Shown: positions 10,481 through 21,335 of the stretch, piece by piece | Numbering within the stretch: position 1 is the first letter of the stretch | Layout of the letters: every line of letters starts with the position of its first letter | NCBI RefSeq assembly: GCF_037038585.1 | Contig: NC_092525.1 | Span: forward strand, 2,644,969-2,708,968 | DNA length: 64,000 nt | Reading direction: 5' to 3' | Source of the DNA: Patagioenas fasciata | Lineage: Eukaryota; Chordata; Aves; Columbiformes; Columbidae | Translations under genes and position numbers: made by a program | The notes under the pieces: generated by a model | Told to the model about the DNA's origin: nothing | The model's input: only the letters and a program-made list of their open reading frames with translations | Databases searched by the model: none

Positions 10481-10855
10481 CCTTTTTCCCCACGCTTTCT
10501 CTGGCCCGTTCTTTTCCCTGCCATTAGTTTCCTCTCTGTGTCTGTATGTGCTGCTCTGTCTCTTTCCTTCCTCCCTCCCTTCGCCGTCTCTCTCTCTGTG
10601 CCTTTGTCGTGCTCGGCGTTGCCGGCTTTCTTCATTCCGTACGGCACTGTTCCCGTCCTCGTTCGCGTTCTGAGCCTTTGTGCCGCCCCGTTTTTTTTCT
10701 CTCTTTTTATTTTCTTTTTTCCTGTCCTCCGTCTCTCCGCAGGGCTCCTCATTCCTCTCTTTCTTCCTCCAAGCCCCTGTGTTCCCCGCGGTCTCTCGCT
10801 CTGCCATCGTTTTTGCCTGTTGCCCTCTCTCTTGCTTCCCGTTGATAGGAGGAAC
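10480..10855 (+). repeat. Pyrimidine-rich tract (copy 1)
   Basis: Almost pure C/T mixture with words like CTGTCTCTTTCC and CTCTGGCCCGTTC. Diverged but alignable to 20620-20815. The ORFs here on either strand (Ser/Leu/Phe/Pro-rich or Arg/Glu/Lys-rich) only reflect composition. Confidence 0.75.
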
Positions 10856-10937
10856 AAAAATCTTGTAGAAAGCCCTTGGCATAAGGCAGCAAGACCAGGC
10901 CTAACGGAACAGAAACCTAACAGAGAAACACTAGCTC

Positions 10938-11395
10938 TGTAGGGACTGGAGGTGGGGCAAAGCGGGATGTCCTTGGCTCGCAGGCTGGGAAAATGGGACG
11001 TTCCACTAAATGGAGAAGGAGCTACTTGAGTAGCAGCACAAAATGACAGCGGGCGTGCTCAAGACATGAGGTCGAGGAGCCGACACCGGGGCAGGGGGCA
11101 CCGGGCTGCAGGGGCACCGGGGACCGCTGGAGACCCTTGATGGACACTGGCATACCAGAGATGGACTGCCAGCGAAGGGTGGGGTTATGGAAAGAACTTC
11201 TGTTTAATGCACTAACTAAGCGGTAGAAGCAAATGAATATGCAATAGGTGTATGTAAAGAATACCAAGAAGCGTGAATCACACGTACGCTCAAATACAGG
11301 GGCCATCCTCTGAGCGTGCGGTGCGCTGTATTGAAATTGCCCGCCGTTTAACACTTTCAGAACAGCGTTAGAGAGTCTTTTTTGCCGACTTTTTG
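10938..11395 (+). mobile_element. LTR-like fragment
   Basis: The right end (TTTAACACTTTCAGAACAGCGTTAGAGAGTC...TTGCCGACTTTTTGGTATC) matches the LTR-like end at 14170-14225, which is followed by a putative primer-binding site. The left end is less certain; TGTAGGGACTGG at 10938 is a possible LTR start. Here the LTR runs straight into pyrimidine-rich sequence and no primer-binding site follows, so the element is broken. Confidence 0.45.
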
Positions 11396-11645
11396 GTATC
11401 TCTCCGCGTCCCGTGGTTCCTCGCCGTGTCCCCGTGTCCCGCTCCCTGCCCGTGGTCGCGTTCCTCTCTGTCCCGTTGACCGTGCCGGGTTTTTATCCTC
11501 CGTCTCCGCGCCGCTGCCGCCGCGCCGATTTGTTTCTTTCTGTGCCCTGTTCCTGATGCTCTTCCGGCCTCTTTTCCTCTGTCCCCCCCGCTGCTTTGAT
11601 CTCTGCCTTGTTTTTTCAGAGCCCTGTCCCTTTTTTCTCTTCTCG
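11396..11645 (+). repeat. Pyrimidine-rich tract (second)
   Basis: C/T-rich words (CCCGTGTCCCGCTCCCTGCC) resemble 20860-20910 (TCCCTGTGTCCTGCTCCCT), so this tract and the one after copy 2 are paralogous. Confidence 0.65.
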
Positions 11646-12000
11646 CTTTTGAAGAGAAGCTGCCAAGTTAACGTATACTGCGATGAAGTTATAGAAGGTG
11701 TACCCGTCATTAACCAGTTGACATGAGGTAAATGCTTTCTGACCGCCTGCACGATGAGGGGATATTTTTCACCTTTTAGATCCGTCTGCACGACAAGAGG
11801 GAGATGGAAGGTTAAGTAACACGTTGTTTAGAAGCTGAGAGCTTAGTTTATATTTGACTAATAATTAACAGATGTATTGTCAGCGAGAAACTAAACAATT
11901 ATAACTAACATCGTCAAATGAAATAAAGAACGTGGCTTAGCAGTGCTGCTGACTCTGCCGTCCCGTTTCTTTCCCCGTTTCAGCTGGTGAGCCAGCCGGA
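11645..12000 (+). repeat. Diverged third copy of the intron-like segment
   Basis: Aligns with 3950-4450, including GAAGTTATAGAAG, CACGATGAGGGGATATTTTT and the terminal pyrimidine tract with TTTCAG (about 11977-11983). It is more diverged than copies 1 and 2 are from each other, so it derives from an older duplication. Confidence 0.75.
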
Positions 12001-12690
12001 GGACCCGCTCTGTCCGGCCGCAGGGCCCGTGGAGCCGAGGACTCTCTTGGCGCACCCCGGGGATGTCTCTGGAGAGACTCCTCGTCTCGGTCGGATCGCC
12101 GCGGGGACGGACGAGGACCTCTGGTGAGAAGTCTTTCTTCTCTGAAATTTGGGACCGGTCACGTGCTCGCGAACTGTCCGTAAGTCGTGGTACGGAATTT
12201 CGGCAGGATAGCATGGACGGGGTTGCGAGCACCTTAGAGGTATACAGTAGTTGCTGTGGAGTTGTTTGTGCGGCCAGCTTTTGGTGTTGGTTGTTCCCGT
12301 GCTCCGTTGTGGTGCAAAGCTGGCTCTGTATGTAGCCGTGAAGTGTACCGTAGTTGGGTTTAATTCTTGGATGTGCCTTGGTTCTGACTATGCACTTGAA
12401 CACCAAAAACTACAGCAGGAGCTGCTGTGGCTTTAACTTGCAAGGAGTGTGAGCGTTGTGGAGCCATCTGTGTTGCAGAGTGTCCTAATTGCGGTGCTGA
12501 GTGTTAGAGAGATTTGAGCTGGGTACCGGAATTGTTTTGTTTTGGAGACGGTGGGATAAACTTGGAGTACAACTTGTGAGGGCGGTGTGTCGTGGGTAGG
12601 TTTGAGTATTATCTGTGGAGTACTGCTGTAGGTGTTAATAGTTATTTGCTCGTATTTGTTACAAGATGAGCCGTGTCGTTCCGTGTGACG
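12001..12690. other. No gene recognised; possibly an ERV untranslated leader
   Basis: CpG-containing at the left (12001-12200), with a donor-like CTCTGGTGAGAAG at about 12120, then T/G-rich. Its position directly before a gag N-terminus suggests LTR/leader sequence, but I cannot place LTR boundaries. Confidence 0.3.
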
Positions 12691-12694
12691 CGTA

Positions 12695-12862
12695 ATGGGA
12701 GGACGGCGTAGTAGCGGTATTCTGAAAAAGAGCCCGTTCGGGTGTATTTTAGCTCACAGGAAAGAGATTGAGGAACCACCTGGTGATAATGTGAATAGAG
12801 CAACCTTGATGAAATCTTGTGAGCAGAGGCCATTGTATAAATTGGACAAGGAAGGAAAGCCT
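12695..12862 (+). pseudogene. gag: ERV gag matrix N-terminal fragment
   Basis: Begins ATGGGAGG with an N-terminal Met-Gly and Arg/Ser-rich residues (MGGRRSS), a myristoylation-type start typical of retroviral matrix. It continues with LKKSPFGCILAH and later PLYKLDKEGK, which I recognise as the matrix region common in avian endogenous retroviruses. Only about 55 codons remain. Past 12862 the frame enters unrelated GC-rich sequence (GCGCAAAGCGCGGTGCTGC) that also occurs beside the CTCF-like motif at 6470. Dead fragment. Confidence 0.65.
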
Positions 12863-12894
12863 GTGCGCAAAGCGCGGTGCTGCACCCGGAAGGA

Positions 12895-13020
12895 GGCGAA
12901 CCTGTGAGGAAGAGTGATCGAGAAGGAGGGTTGGAGCGCACCTGTGAGTCAAGAGGGCCCCAGAAAGAAGACACGGGTGGTGGAACCACAGGTCAGGAGA
13001 GCTCAAGGAAGGAGAAAGGT
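12895..13020 (+). repeat. Stray copy of the macrosatellite Lys/Glu-rich module
   Basis: GAGGAAGAGTGATCGAGAA, GGAGCGCACCTGTGAGTCAA, GAAAGAAGA and the GGAGAAAGGTGAT end follow the same order and spacing as 36470-36585 in the macrosatellite unit. It is the only copy I see outside the 34-64 kb array and lies between ERV gag and pol fragments. Confidence 0.75.
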
Positions 13021-13289
13021 GATTGGGGCAGTATGGGTTTTTCTAGCTCACGCGCTAATGGAAACAGTTTGGATAATAAAAGAAATGTATTCAAAACCAA
13101 TAATTAAAGGCAGGGAATGTTTATATGCTATGTATTGGATAGACCTGAAGGTGTATTTGTTCCTAGAACAAAGGTGAAGTTACAATGGTAATTAACTGAA
13201 GATGTGAATTTCCAGATTGCATTGGCAACATACGCAGGGAACATATCAGTTTATTACCCTCAACATAAAGTGTGGGCTGAAATTGGTAA

Positions 13290-14095
13290 TTTACCGTTGT
13301 ATGGCAAGTGCTGCTGTCAGCAACGACAAGACTGAATTTACCGATGCCTCTGGTTGCTCACGTAAAGTTGTAATTACATGGCTAAACTCAGATACCCAGT
13401 GTTGCAAACACAAGGTAGAAAAAGGAGACCAAGGGTCAAACAAGTTCTTGAGCTGACAGCTGTTAGGATCGCTTTTGAGTGTTCTGTAATGAGCCTTTGA
13501 ATGTTGTAACTGACTCATTATGCAGCTGGCATACTTAACCGCCTGGAAGCTTCTTTTCTTAAGGAAGAGGATAATCCTCTTTTGATGGCTGGATTGAGAA
13601 TGCTATGGTTCCTAATAAATCATAGACGTCATGGTTTTTATGCAGCGCACATCCGCTCTCGCGCTGCCCTTCCAGGACCTCTTGCGGAAGGCAATAGGAG
13701 GGCCGATGCACGAGCTGTGCCGCTTACTGTGCCTAAAGCCTTGGAGCAAGCTAAATTATCACATAAACTCTTTCACCAGAATGCAAAGTCGTTAAAACGA
13801 CAATTTCAAATTACAACGGATCAGGCCAGGAGCGTTCTTATGTCCTGCCCTGACTGCCAACAGTCGGCACCCGTGCCATCCAAAGAGGGTGTTAATCCAG
13901 GAGGGATTACTGACAAGTACGGCCAGCTGATGTAACGCGTTGTTCTGAAGTGGGTAAATACGTATGTGTTTCTGTAGACGCTCATTCCAGATTTCTCGTT
14001 GCGGCTGCACGCACTGGTGAAAGAGCACGGGACGTCTGTAAACAGTGGTTGGCATGTTTTGCTGTTTCAGGAGTTCCAGGATATGTAAAACCAGA
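13290..14095 (+). pseudogene. pol: ERV pol fragment: RNase H and integrase, frameshifted
   Basis: In order: an RNase H-like stretch with FTDASG (about 13337-13355); an open frame at 13582-13935 containing AHIRS, the RNase H/integrase junction typical of class II (betaretrovirus-like) pol; and the integrase zinc-binding HHCC set (LSH, FHQN, CPDC, 13767-13857). After a frame change comes the start of the integrase core with VSVDAHS (first catalytic Asp, about 13970). The core stops around GVPGYVKPEE, where the second catalytic Asp region should be, and joins LTR-like DNA. At least two frame changes plus in-frame stops make it non-functional. The rest of pol and env are missing. Confidence 0.8.
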
Positions 14096-14109
14096 GGAAA
14101 GCGGAACGC

Positions 14110-14260
14110 ACGCTGGATTAGAGGAGCGATCCCCCGAGTGCCCAGCGCGCCGTAATAAAAGTGCCTGCTTTTTAACCCTTTCAAAACAGTGTTAAAGAGT
14201 CTGTTTGCCGACTTTTCGGTATCGTTTTCTGGCGACGAGGATGGGATAATCTGCCTGACC
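14110..14260 (+). mobile_element. LTR 3' end with AATAAA and putative primer-binding site
   Basis: AATAAA at about 14154, then the same terminal block as 11340-11395, ending near TATCGTTTTC and followed by TGGCGACGAGGATGGGAT, a plausible tRNA primer-binding site beginning TGG. I cannot assign the tRNA. This places a 5'-type LTR end directly after truncated integrase, so at least two elements are nested or recombined. Confidence 0.5.
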
Positions 14261-14895
14261 TCCCGTGGACCCCAGGATCTCTGGGACCTTGTGCCGGCAC
14301 CGGGGAATTCCCGGAAGGGATCACGGATCCTCGGGCCAGCTCGGGACGTGGGTAAAACCCCATCAATGAGATAAGGCACTTTCATAGTCTGGTTTGTTTG
14401 CAGGCTGCCTGCGCGAGACGTGGGCGACACCAGCGCGTTGGGTCTGCGCGTTTTGGTAAATTGGGTAAATTAAAAAGAAATAAAAAACCAAAGAGGAAAA
14501 TGAGAAAACAATAAATAAAAGAGAAAAACGAGGGAATAGTAATTTGGTAAAGGTACCTTTAGTGATTTTGCTGTTTGTGCCTTAGCAATTGTATGATTGT
14601 TTGTGTCTTTAGTGATTTGTTGTTGTTGTTACTTGTGTCTTGGGTGATTTTGTAGTCCAATACTTATGGTTCACCAATTGTCTGTTATTGTGATTGTGAA
14701 ATAGGTAGTGGACAATGGACAGCAGCGATTCGGAAGAAATCCCCCCCGGGCTGTGTTTTGTGACATTGGAAAAGGATCGTTTGACTCCCTGGGGAACAGC
14801 AACCAGGGAATATTGTAATTAATGGTGGCCACTGTAAATAATATTAATATGCTGCACAGGTCTGGGTGGGTATACCCGAGATGTGTAGTATAGTA
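14261..14895. other. ERV leader then AT-rich DNA; no gene recognised
   Basis: The first 120 bases could be retroviral leader. From 14450 the sequence is A/T-rich with GTGATTTTG/TTGTTGTT words. Because the duplication is tandem, the sequence immediately left of 14896 probably has a counterpart left of the window. Confidence 0.35.
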
Positions 14896-15097
14896 ATGCA
14901 CTACATGTAATATATAATGAGATGTTTTAAATCATATATTGTCTATTATATAATGCATATTACACAATACAAAATGTTACATACGCATTGTATTTGAAAA
15001 AGGACAATCAGGGAAAGAAATTGAAACCAGTAAAAGGTTTGTTGAAGAACAGATATTGGTGTAGAATACACAGAGAACATTAGATCAGGATTGTCCC

Positions 15098-15292
15098 TTG
15101 GTGAATGCAGGGTGGCATCCTGATGTCCTTATATCGGGGGACAGGCTGAATTGGTATGGACAGTGCATTTTATACGGGATTGGACACGCTGTGCCTAAAG
15201 CTGTAAATACGCCAAAGCCTTCTGAGATAAAACAGGATCGTCTGTGCCTCATTTGCTACACCCCTTTATCTGTTTCCCAAATTACGATTTAG
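15098..15292 (+). other. Copy-2 counterpart of the 64-codon ORF
   Basis: Same peptide as at 205-399, with the same downstream AATAAA pair. Unknown; probably not a gene by itself. Confidence 0.15.
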
Positions 15293-16903
15293 ACTGTATT
15301 TACCATTGTAAAAATAAAGCTTTCCCCCTTTAATTTTTGTCATGTATTGTAATTCATAGAGATATTGGAGCCCGTCCTACCTAAACTGTAGAAAAGACAG
15401 CAGCCACGTGTATTTTTAAATAAAGATTAAATCAAGTCTGCTAGCCCGTTATCTCTAAGCGTTCTACTGTGATCACCTCCCTCCCAAGGTTTTGTGTCTA
15501 TTGTATCAGGGCCTGACACCCACGGCCACAGTGGATGAATCGCCATGGGCACAGCACCAGGACCCGCTTGTTGGTGTCCAGGGTATCCACTCCAGCAGAC
15601 ACTGTTAGTAAAAGAGCACATCATGGAACTGGAGAACCATCGAATTGTGTCATTATACACATTCACTGCTCTTTTTTCTGCTTTATACCCCTGGTAGCTT
15701 TTTAAAATGGCACAGTTTGAAAAGGATTTCTGTTTTGGCCCTGCACCCGGAGGCTGATTTTCCTTTTCTAGGGCCTTCCACCCGGTTCACCACACCCGTG
15801 TGATCACTGCGCTGCACGTGGGCAAAATCAGCTGTGCCCTGTGTTTCTCCCGTAAAATAGTAAGAACGCTAATACAATCGTGCCAGGAACTACCTTCACT
15901 GTGAATATTTGAAGGAACCCACTGCTAATGTATTGTTAATGGGTACTTGCATTGGGGATTAGATGCAACAAAAATCCATACTTTCTTTTATCCTTTGCTG
16001 TACAGGAGGTGGTTGAACTTTTCTATAGCAGATTCAATCACCTGTTGTAAAGCGAGATGGTTGTCTCCTGTGAGGAAGCAGGGTAGATTTACCCATGCTC
16101 TATAAGCACCATGGATGAGCTATATAGAGTAACAGCTTAAAAACAAACCAACCGACAACAAGAAGCTAACGATCAAAACAACAAAAGGAAAAAAAACCCA
16201 AACAAACCAACCCAAAAGCGCAGAGGCTCCTGAACGCCCCCTCTCAGTGCTGTGATGTCCGTTTCCAGGGAGCCCGTGGGGTGTCCCCACAACCGCAGAC
16301 ACAGGTGACCCGGCTGGGTGGTGCCAGCAGAGAACAGTTGGTGTGACCCAGCCCGCTGCGCTGCCCTGGGAAAGCCGGGGACAAAGGGCCGGGCCGGGGC
16401 ATGGGGAGGTTGGTTCCAGCTCACGGATCAGCTCACAGCGACTGCGGAAACAGCCCCGAGCCGGGACGGGCCCGGCCGTGTGCTCCTGTCCCCCGCCGCG
16501 GGGGTCCTGGCTCTGGACATCGTTGCACAGGATCGTTTGAGAACCGTTCCTGAAGGATGCGCAGCGCCCAGAGCAGCAGCGCCTGCCCGGCTGCTGCTCA
16601 GCCGAGGGTAAGGGCTGGAACTGACCCTGTAGCAGCAGCAGAGCTGCCACAGCTGCGGGCGAGCCGAGTTACTGCTGCAGACAAGACACGGGGCACAGGG
16701 AGAGGCAATGTATTTTATTAGGACAGAAGGCATCTTTAGGAAAAAAACACATTTTAGCAATGTCGGGCTATTATCTTTTATCAGTGTGTCTGCCATGTGC
16801 GCGGCTCTGGGAAAGCGCGTTCGGGGAGCTCAGGCTGCCCACGGGTCAAGAAAAAGCGCCCGCGCTGCGGGGCCCGGGGGGCGCTGCGTGACCGCGCTCG
16901 GTG

Positions 16904-16919
16904 CTGCCGTCTGGTGGCC
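16904..16919 (-). promoter_or_regulatory. CTCF-like motif (copy 2)
   Basis: Same 16-mer as at 2011-2026, within the same GC-rich context. Confidence 0.5.
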
Positions 16920-17333
16920 ACCGCCCGGAACTGCAGCTGGGGAGCGGCGCCCGGTGCCCGTGCCGGGGGTAAGAGGGGGACTCTGCCGCTGCGGGCGGCG
17001 TCGTGCCCGTCAGAAAGGGGAGGGCAGCGGTCGGACGAGCAGCCGGGAAAAAACGAGGCCCCCGGCTCTCCCGGGGAGGCCCCGCTGCGAGGGGAACGGG
17101 CGAGGCGGCGGCAGGAGGCGGCGGCGTCTCCTCGGTCCCGGGCACAGGGGAGAGAAACCTGCCGGCCGGAGCTCCTTAGGGCTCTCTCTGTTCACAATGA
17201 ATTTAAGGGTAGGTGACCACCCGCCCCCCTTGTCAGCGTAAAGCAAAGGAGCGCGCTTTGTTGTTTCCTTTCAAACGCGGCTGCTGGAAGCCGCGCGGGC
17301 AAAGGGCGTGGGGGTCCCGGCAGGGCGGAGAGC

Positions 17334-18007
17334 AGACGGGTGAGGGTGCAGAGCGGGCCAATCAGATGGCGCGGGAAGGCTGGGGGGGGGGGGCGGATCG
17401 CTGATAGGCTGCCAAGGCACGTCAATTGCCATTCTGTCCGCCACTCAGATTGCCGGAGGGGCGGGTGTCGGAGGCTCCGTACTGCGCATGAGCAAACTGC
17501 GAGTACTGATGGGCCGAGAGAATGGTGATTGACTGGTTCTCGGCAGCCAATCGTGTTGCGGAAGGGGGCGGGTGCTGCTGCCTCCCTACTGTGCATGCCC
17601 AAACTGCGAGCGCTGATAGGCGGAGAAAATGGTGATTGACGTGCCTAGGCAGGCTATCATTTTGCCGGAGGGGCGGGCGTTGCTGGCTCCTGGGCACCGG
17701 ACGGAGCATCCAATAGGAGGACAGTGTGGGGGGGTGGAAAGCAGCCAATCAGCGCGGGTCCTGGCGAGCGGGTCCGTGGTGTCTCGGGGTGGGTACCGGG
17801 AATTAACGGGAACGGGGGTCGGGGCGGTTGCGGAGCGGTTGCTGCAACCGGCGCCCGGGGACCTGGAGGTAGGCGGCTCAGGGCAGCCCTTCGTGAGGTC
17901 CCCGGAGGCGGCAGAAAGGCAGAGGGGAAGGAGGCGACAGCCGGGAGCCTCCCGCCGCGGGGCGGTGGGAGAGTGCGAGGGGAACGGAGTGGCGAAAGAG
18001 GCGGCAG
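17334..18007 (+). promoter_or_regulatory. CpG island promoter of copy 2
   Basis: Carries the triplicated module (starts 17401, 17506, 17613). Differences from copy 1 touch regulatory words: the second CCAAT has become CCACT (CCGCCACTCAG at about 17440), and the NRF1-like word between units 2 and 3 reads TGTGCATGCCC instead of TGCGCCTGCCC. The splice donor is CAG/GTGACT (18005-18010), weaker than copy 1. If the islands are active, copy 2 may be the weaker promoter. Confidence 0.5.
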
Positions 18008-18129
18008 GTGACTGCGTCCGCGGCGAGGGTGACCGTGCCGTTGGAACGGGGGGAGTGGGATGGGCCGGCGCGGTGAGGAGGCGTTCGGTTCGGTTTCCCC
18101 GCTGCCCTTACGGCCGAGCTGGCGAAGCT

Positions 18130-18440
18130 GGTGGGAGCGAAGGCGCGGTTGCAGGCTCGGTGGCGTGGCGGGTCGGGCGCCGCTTCGCCGGGAGCTCGGG
18201 GCGAGGCCCGGCGGGTTCTGTGTCCTGTACGTGCGGCTTTCGTTCCGCGGCTCTCTGTGTGCTTTTTTGTTTTGTCGCGTTTGTTTTCTGGGGTTTATTT
18301 TGCGGGGTTCCCGCGAAACGCGGCACGACCGCTCGCCCGGGGCTGCCGCGGCGGTCTCAGTGCTGCCGCCCTGTGGCGAAACTCGGGTACTGCAGCGCAC
18401 GGCCGGGGGAAGAGGCGCCGTTTGACCCGAAGCGGTCAGA
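18130..18440 (+). repeat. GC-rich dispersed element (third copy) with CTCF-like motif
   Basis: Counterpart of 3409-3715. CTGCCGCCCTGTGGCG at 18363-18378. Confidence 0.7.
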
Positions 18441-18670
18441 AGTGCCAGAAACCAACGTCAGAACCGGCAGGAGCTGCGGCTTCGCAGTTCTGTCAGCATT
18501 GATCTTAGGACTCTGATTTTGATGCTAGTCGTTTTTACTTACGTTACGCTACAGTGGTCTGTTTGGTACCGCTAGTGGGTAACAAATAATTGTGCTGTAC
18601 CACAACGCGAGATGATAATATTTCGTAGATTTATACTGCCAAAGAGTTTGCAAGTATATTGAAAAGGGGG

Positions 18671-19160
18671 GAATTCAAGAGAAGCTACCAAGTTAATGTA
18701 TACTGCGATGAAGTTATAGAAGATGTACCCTTCATTAACCGGTTCACGTGAGGTAAATGCTTTCTGACCGCCGGCACGATGAGGGGATGTTTTTCACGTT
18801 TTAGATCCTTCTGCACGACAAGAGGGAGACAGAAGATTTAATAACACATTGTTTAGAAGCTGAGAGCTTAGTTTATATTTAACTAATAGATGTGTTGTGA
18901 GTGAGAAACTAAACATTTATAAGTAACTTCATCAATTATTTCTTAGGCTAGATATATAGTATGTTCAAAATTTAAAGCAATTGTAATTAATATGTAGCAG
19001 CTGTGTGACTATAAGCAATGCAAGAGTATCCAGTCGTGGGAGCACTTACAGAGGACGACCCCCAGAGCTCCCCAGTGCAGATGAAAGAAACATTGCCTGC
19101 TTAACGGTGTAATTGACTCTGCTGTCAAGCTTATTTCTCCGTTTCAGTACAAGCCCATCC
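18671..19160 (+). repeat. Intron-like segment, copy 2
   Basis: Counterpart of 3950-4450, ending in TTTCTCCGTTTCAG (acceptor at 19146-19147). Confidence 0.75.
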
Positions 19161-19436
19161 CGTGGCCTCACAGGGCTGTGTCCTGTGGCGGTGCTGTGGG
19201 GAAGGGGCGAGATGCTTTCCTGCACCGGTGGATGTGTTTGCTTTTATGCTGAGCGTGTCCTAAACGGTGTCAGTTTGTCTTAATGCTGTCTGGCGTTGCT
19301 GCAGTTGCTCTGTTTTTTTGAGGATGCCTTGTGTTTTGAGGTGGCCCGTTTCCCTCGAATCCTCCGTTAGCTCAGCTGCTCTCCTGTCCCTTCTTCTGAC
19401 TAATTCCTCTGCTTTCTCCTGCTCTACTTTTTTCAG

Positions 19437-20048
19437 AGGCTGAACTCTAATTTGGAATTTCTGTGTTTCTGAGGGGGAGCTGTGAACGCCCGATGCTCAG
19501 CAGACCCCCCAGCCCAGGCGGGGAATGGAACCTGGGGAGCAGCGCCCAGGTGGGAGACGCGGCGCCGTCCTCCGTCCCCAGCGTGCGGGAGAGGAGCAGG
19601 AGGTGACAGCCGGCCGGGGGCAGACGCCGGGTGCGTCCCCAGCTCGCCAGAGCTCCCGCCAAGCCTCCTCCCGCGGCCCCGCTCGCCCCGTGCAGCCGCC
19701 CCCAGCTCCGGCAGCTCCTGCGAACCCGTCCCGTGTTCCTGGGCCGCTCCCAAGCCCCGTTGTGAAGGCAGCAAGCCGGCCCTCGGCACCTCTCCGGTGG
19801 CCCCTGCGGAAGGAGCAGGCTGGGGCAGGGGTGAGCTACGGTGCTAACGGCCGCTGCTTCTTCTCTCCCTCTCCCAGAGGCCGCGCTGAGGATGTGGCCG
19901 TTCACTCCCAGCCCGGGGGATGCCGTTGGCTGCGCCCGCCTCGGGCTGGCGAGGCTCGTCTGGCAGCGTGGCGGGAGAAGGGACAGGGGAGCACGTCCCG
20001 TGCGTGGACGGGGGCTGCTGCTGCTGGAGCCAGAGAGGTTGGGGAGAG
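19437..20048 (+). other. Candidate exons, copy 2, with 175-codon ORF
   Basis: Same acceptor (pyrimidine tract plus CAG ending at 19436), internal donor-like site (19830/19831), acceptor (19877) and donor GAGAG/GTAAAG (20048/20049) as copy 1. The ORF at 19525-20052 stays open despite nine substitutions relative to copy 1, including two adjacent ones (Pro-Arg to Arg-Gln at residues 45-46). That pattern does not suggest purifying selection. Confidence 0.3.
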
Positions 20049-20077
20049 GTAAAGAGGAAGAAATGCGGGGCCGTCGG

Positions 20078-20470
20078 CCCAATGTCCGCTTCCTGCAGCG
20101 GGCGAGAGAGCGAGCCCCTCTCTCCGGGTGGCGAAGGCTCCCTCTGCGCGGCGTGCGGCGGGCCGGGGGCCAACGTGCGCGGCAGGGTCCGTGCGCGTAT
20201 CCTGGAGCGGGACGGCTGCCTGGCGAGCGAGCCAGCGAGGCTCCATGTCCCCGAAGCCTCGTCTCGTAGGAGCCCTGACACCCCACCGTGTTCTCCTAGG
20301 CTGAGGACGGCCGAGCGCCCCGAGTTACCGGAGAGGAAGGGAGGAGAGAAGGAGACGGGAGCGTCTGAGCTGTTAGAAGCCTCCTGGCAGCCACCGAAAG
20401 CGAGAGCCGCTGTGAGTCCCTGGCCCTCGGGGCCTCGTCCCCGGCTTGTGTGTCCTGGTGCCTCCCTGCC
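20078..20470 (+). repeat. Segment B, copy 2
   Basis: Near-identical to 10079-10480. At about 20475 it diverges into a T-rich insert (GGTTTATTATTATTATTTTAAAA) of roughly 150 bases before the pyrimidine tract resumes homology. Confidence 0.85.
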
Positions 20471-20474
20471 CCTC

Positions 20475-21335
20475 CTTGGTGGTGGTTTTGGTTTATTATT
20501 ATTATTTTAAAATTTTGCTTCCCTATACCTCTCCTTTTCTCTCTATTTTTGTGTCCTGCTCCATCTTCTATAGCTGTTTTTCCCTTTTCCATATCTTTGT
20601 CTTGATCTGCATCAGTCTCTTTTTTTCCCCACAGTTTCTCTGGCCTGTTCCCTGCTGTTCTTTTCTTCTCAGTACCTGTACGTGCAGCTCTTATCTCCCA
20701 CCTTCCTATCTCTCTTCTTCCTGCCTTGCCCTTCTCTCTCTATTCGTTTGTCTCGCTCACTGTTGCTGGCGTTTTTTGTTCAGCATCTCGGCGTTCCATT
20801 CCTCCTTCCTGTTCATCTCTTATTCTTTCTGACCTTTAATGCTGCTCCCTGTCCCATTGTTTCTCGCTGTATCCCTGTGTCCTGCTCCCTACCCACAGTC
20901 ATATTCTTCCCTGTCCTGTTGGCCATCCCAGGTTTCTTCCTCCATCTCCATCCTCGCCCCATCTCTTGGTCCTGCTCCCTACCCACCCCGGTTCCTGTTT
21001 CTCTGCCCTTCTTCTTGTCTTACTCCTGGTTTCTCTGTCTTCTTCCCTCTTTGTTTTTGTTTCTCTGTTGCTCTGCCCTGCTCCCTGTCACTGCGTTTCC
21101 TCCTTCCTGTCTCTGTCCCGCAGCCCGGCGCCCACTTCTCCTTTGTCTGTCTCTCCCACTGCCCATTCTAGGATTTTTCCCACCGTCTCTGTCTCCTGCT
21201 CCTTGTCTCTCATTTTGGCCTCTTCTTCCCTTTGCCCTGCTCCCTGGCCCTTTTGCCCCTCTCTCTGTGTCACCTTGTCTTGCTCCCTGTCCCTATCTTT
21301 CTCTGGCAAGCTTACCCTCCTTTTCAAAGGAATCA
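20475..21335 (+). repeat. Long pyrimidine-rich tract
   Basis: About 860 bases dominated by C and T, made of degenerate words such as CCTGCTCCCTGTC and CTCTTTGTTTTTGTTTCTCTG. The plus-strand 278-codon ORF (Ser/Leu/Phe/Pro/Cys-rich) and the minus-strand Glu/Arg/Lys ORF are products of composition. Potential triplex/H-DNA former. Confidence 0.75.

Larger units (their letters stand above)
14896..20077. repeat. Segmental duplication, copy 2 (unit A2)
   Basis: Near-identical to 1-5355. It includes the same 64-codon ORF (15098-15292), poly(A) signals, CpG island, candidate exons and GC-rich element, but lacks about 120 bases relative to 3286-3410. It fuses at 20077 to segment B without the 4.7-kb interval seen in copy 1. 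Confidence 0.95.
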
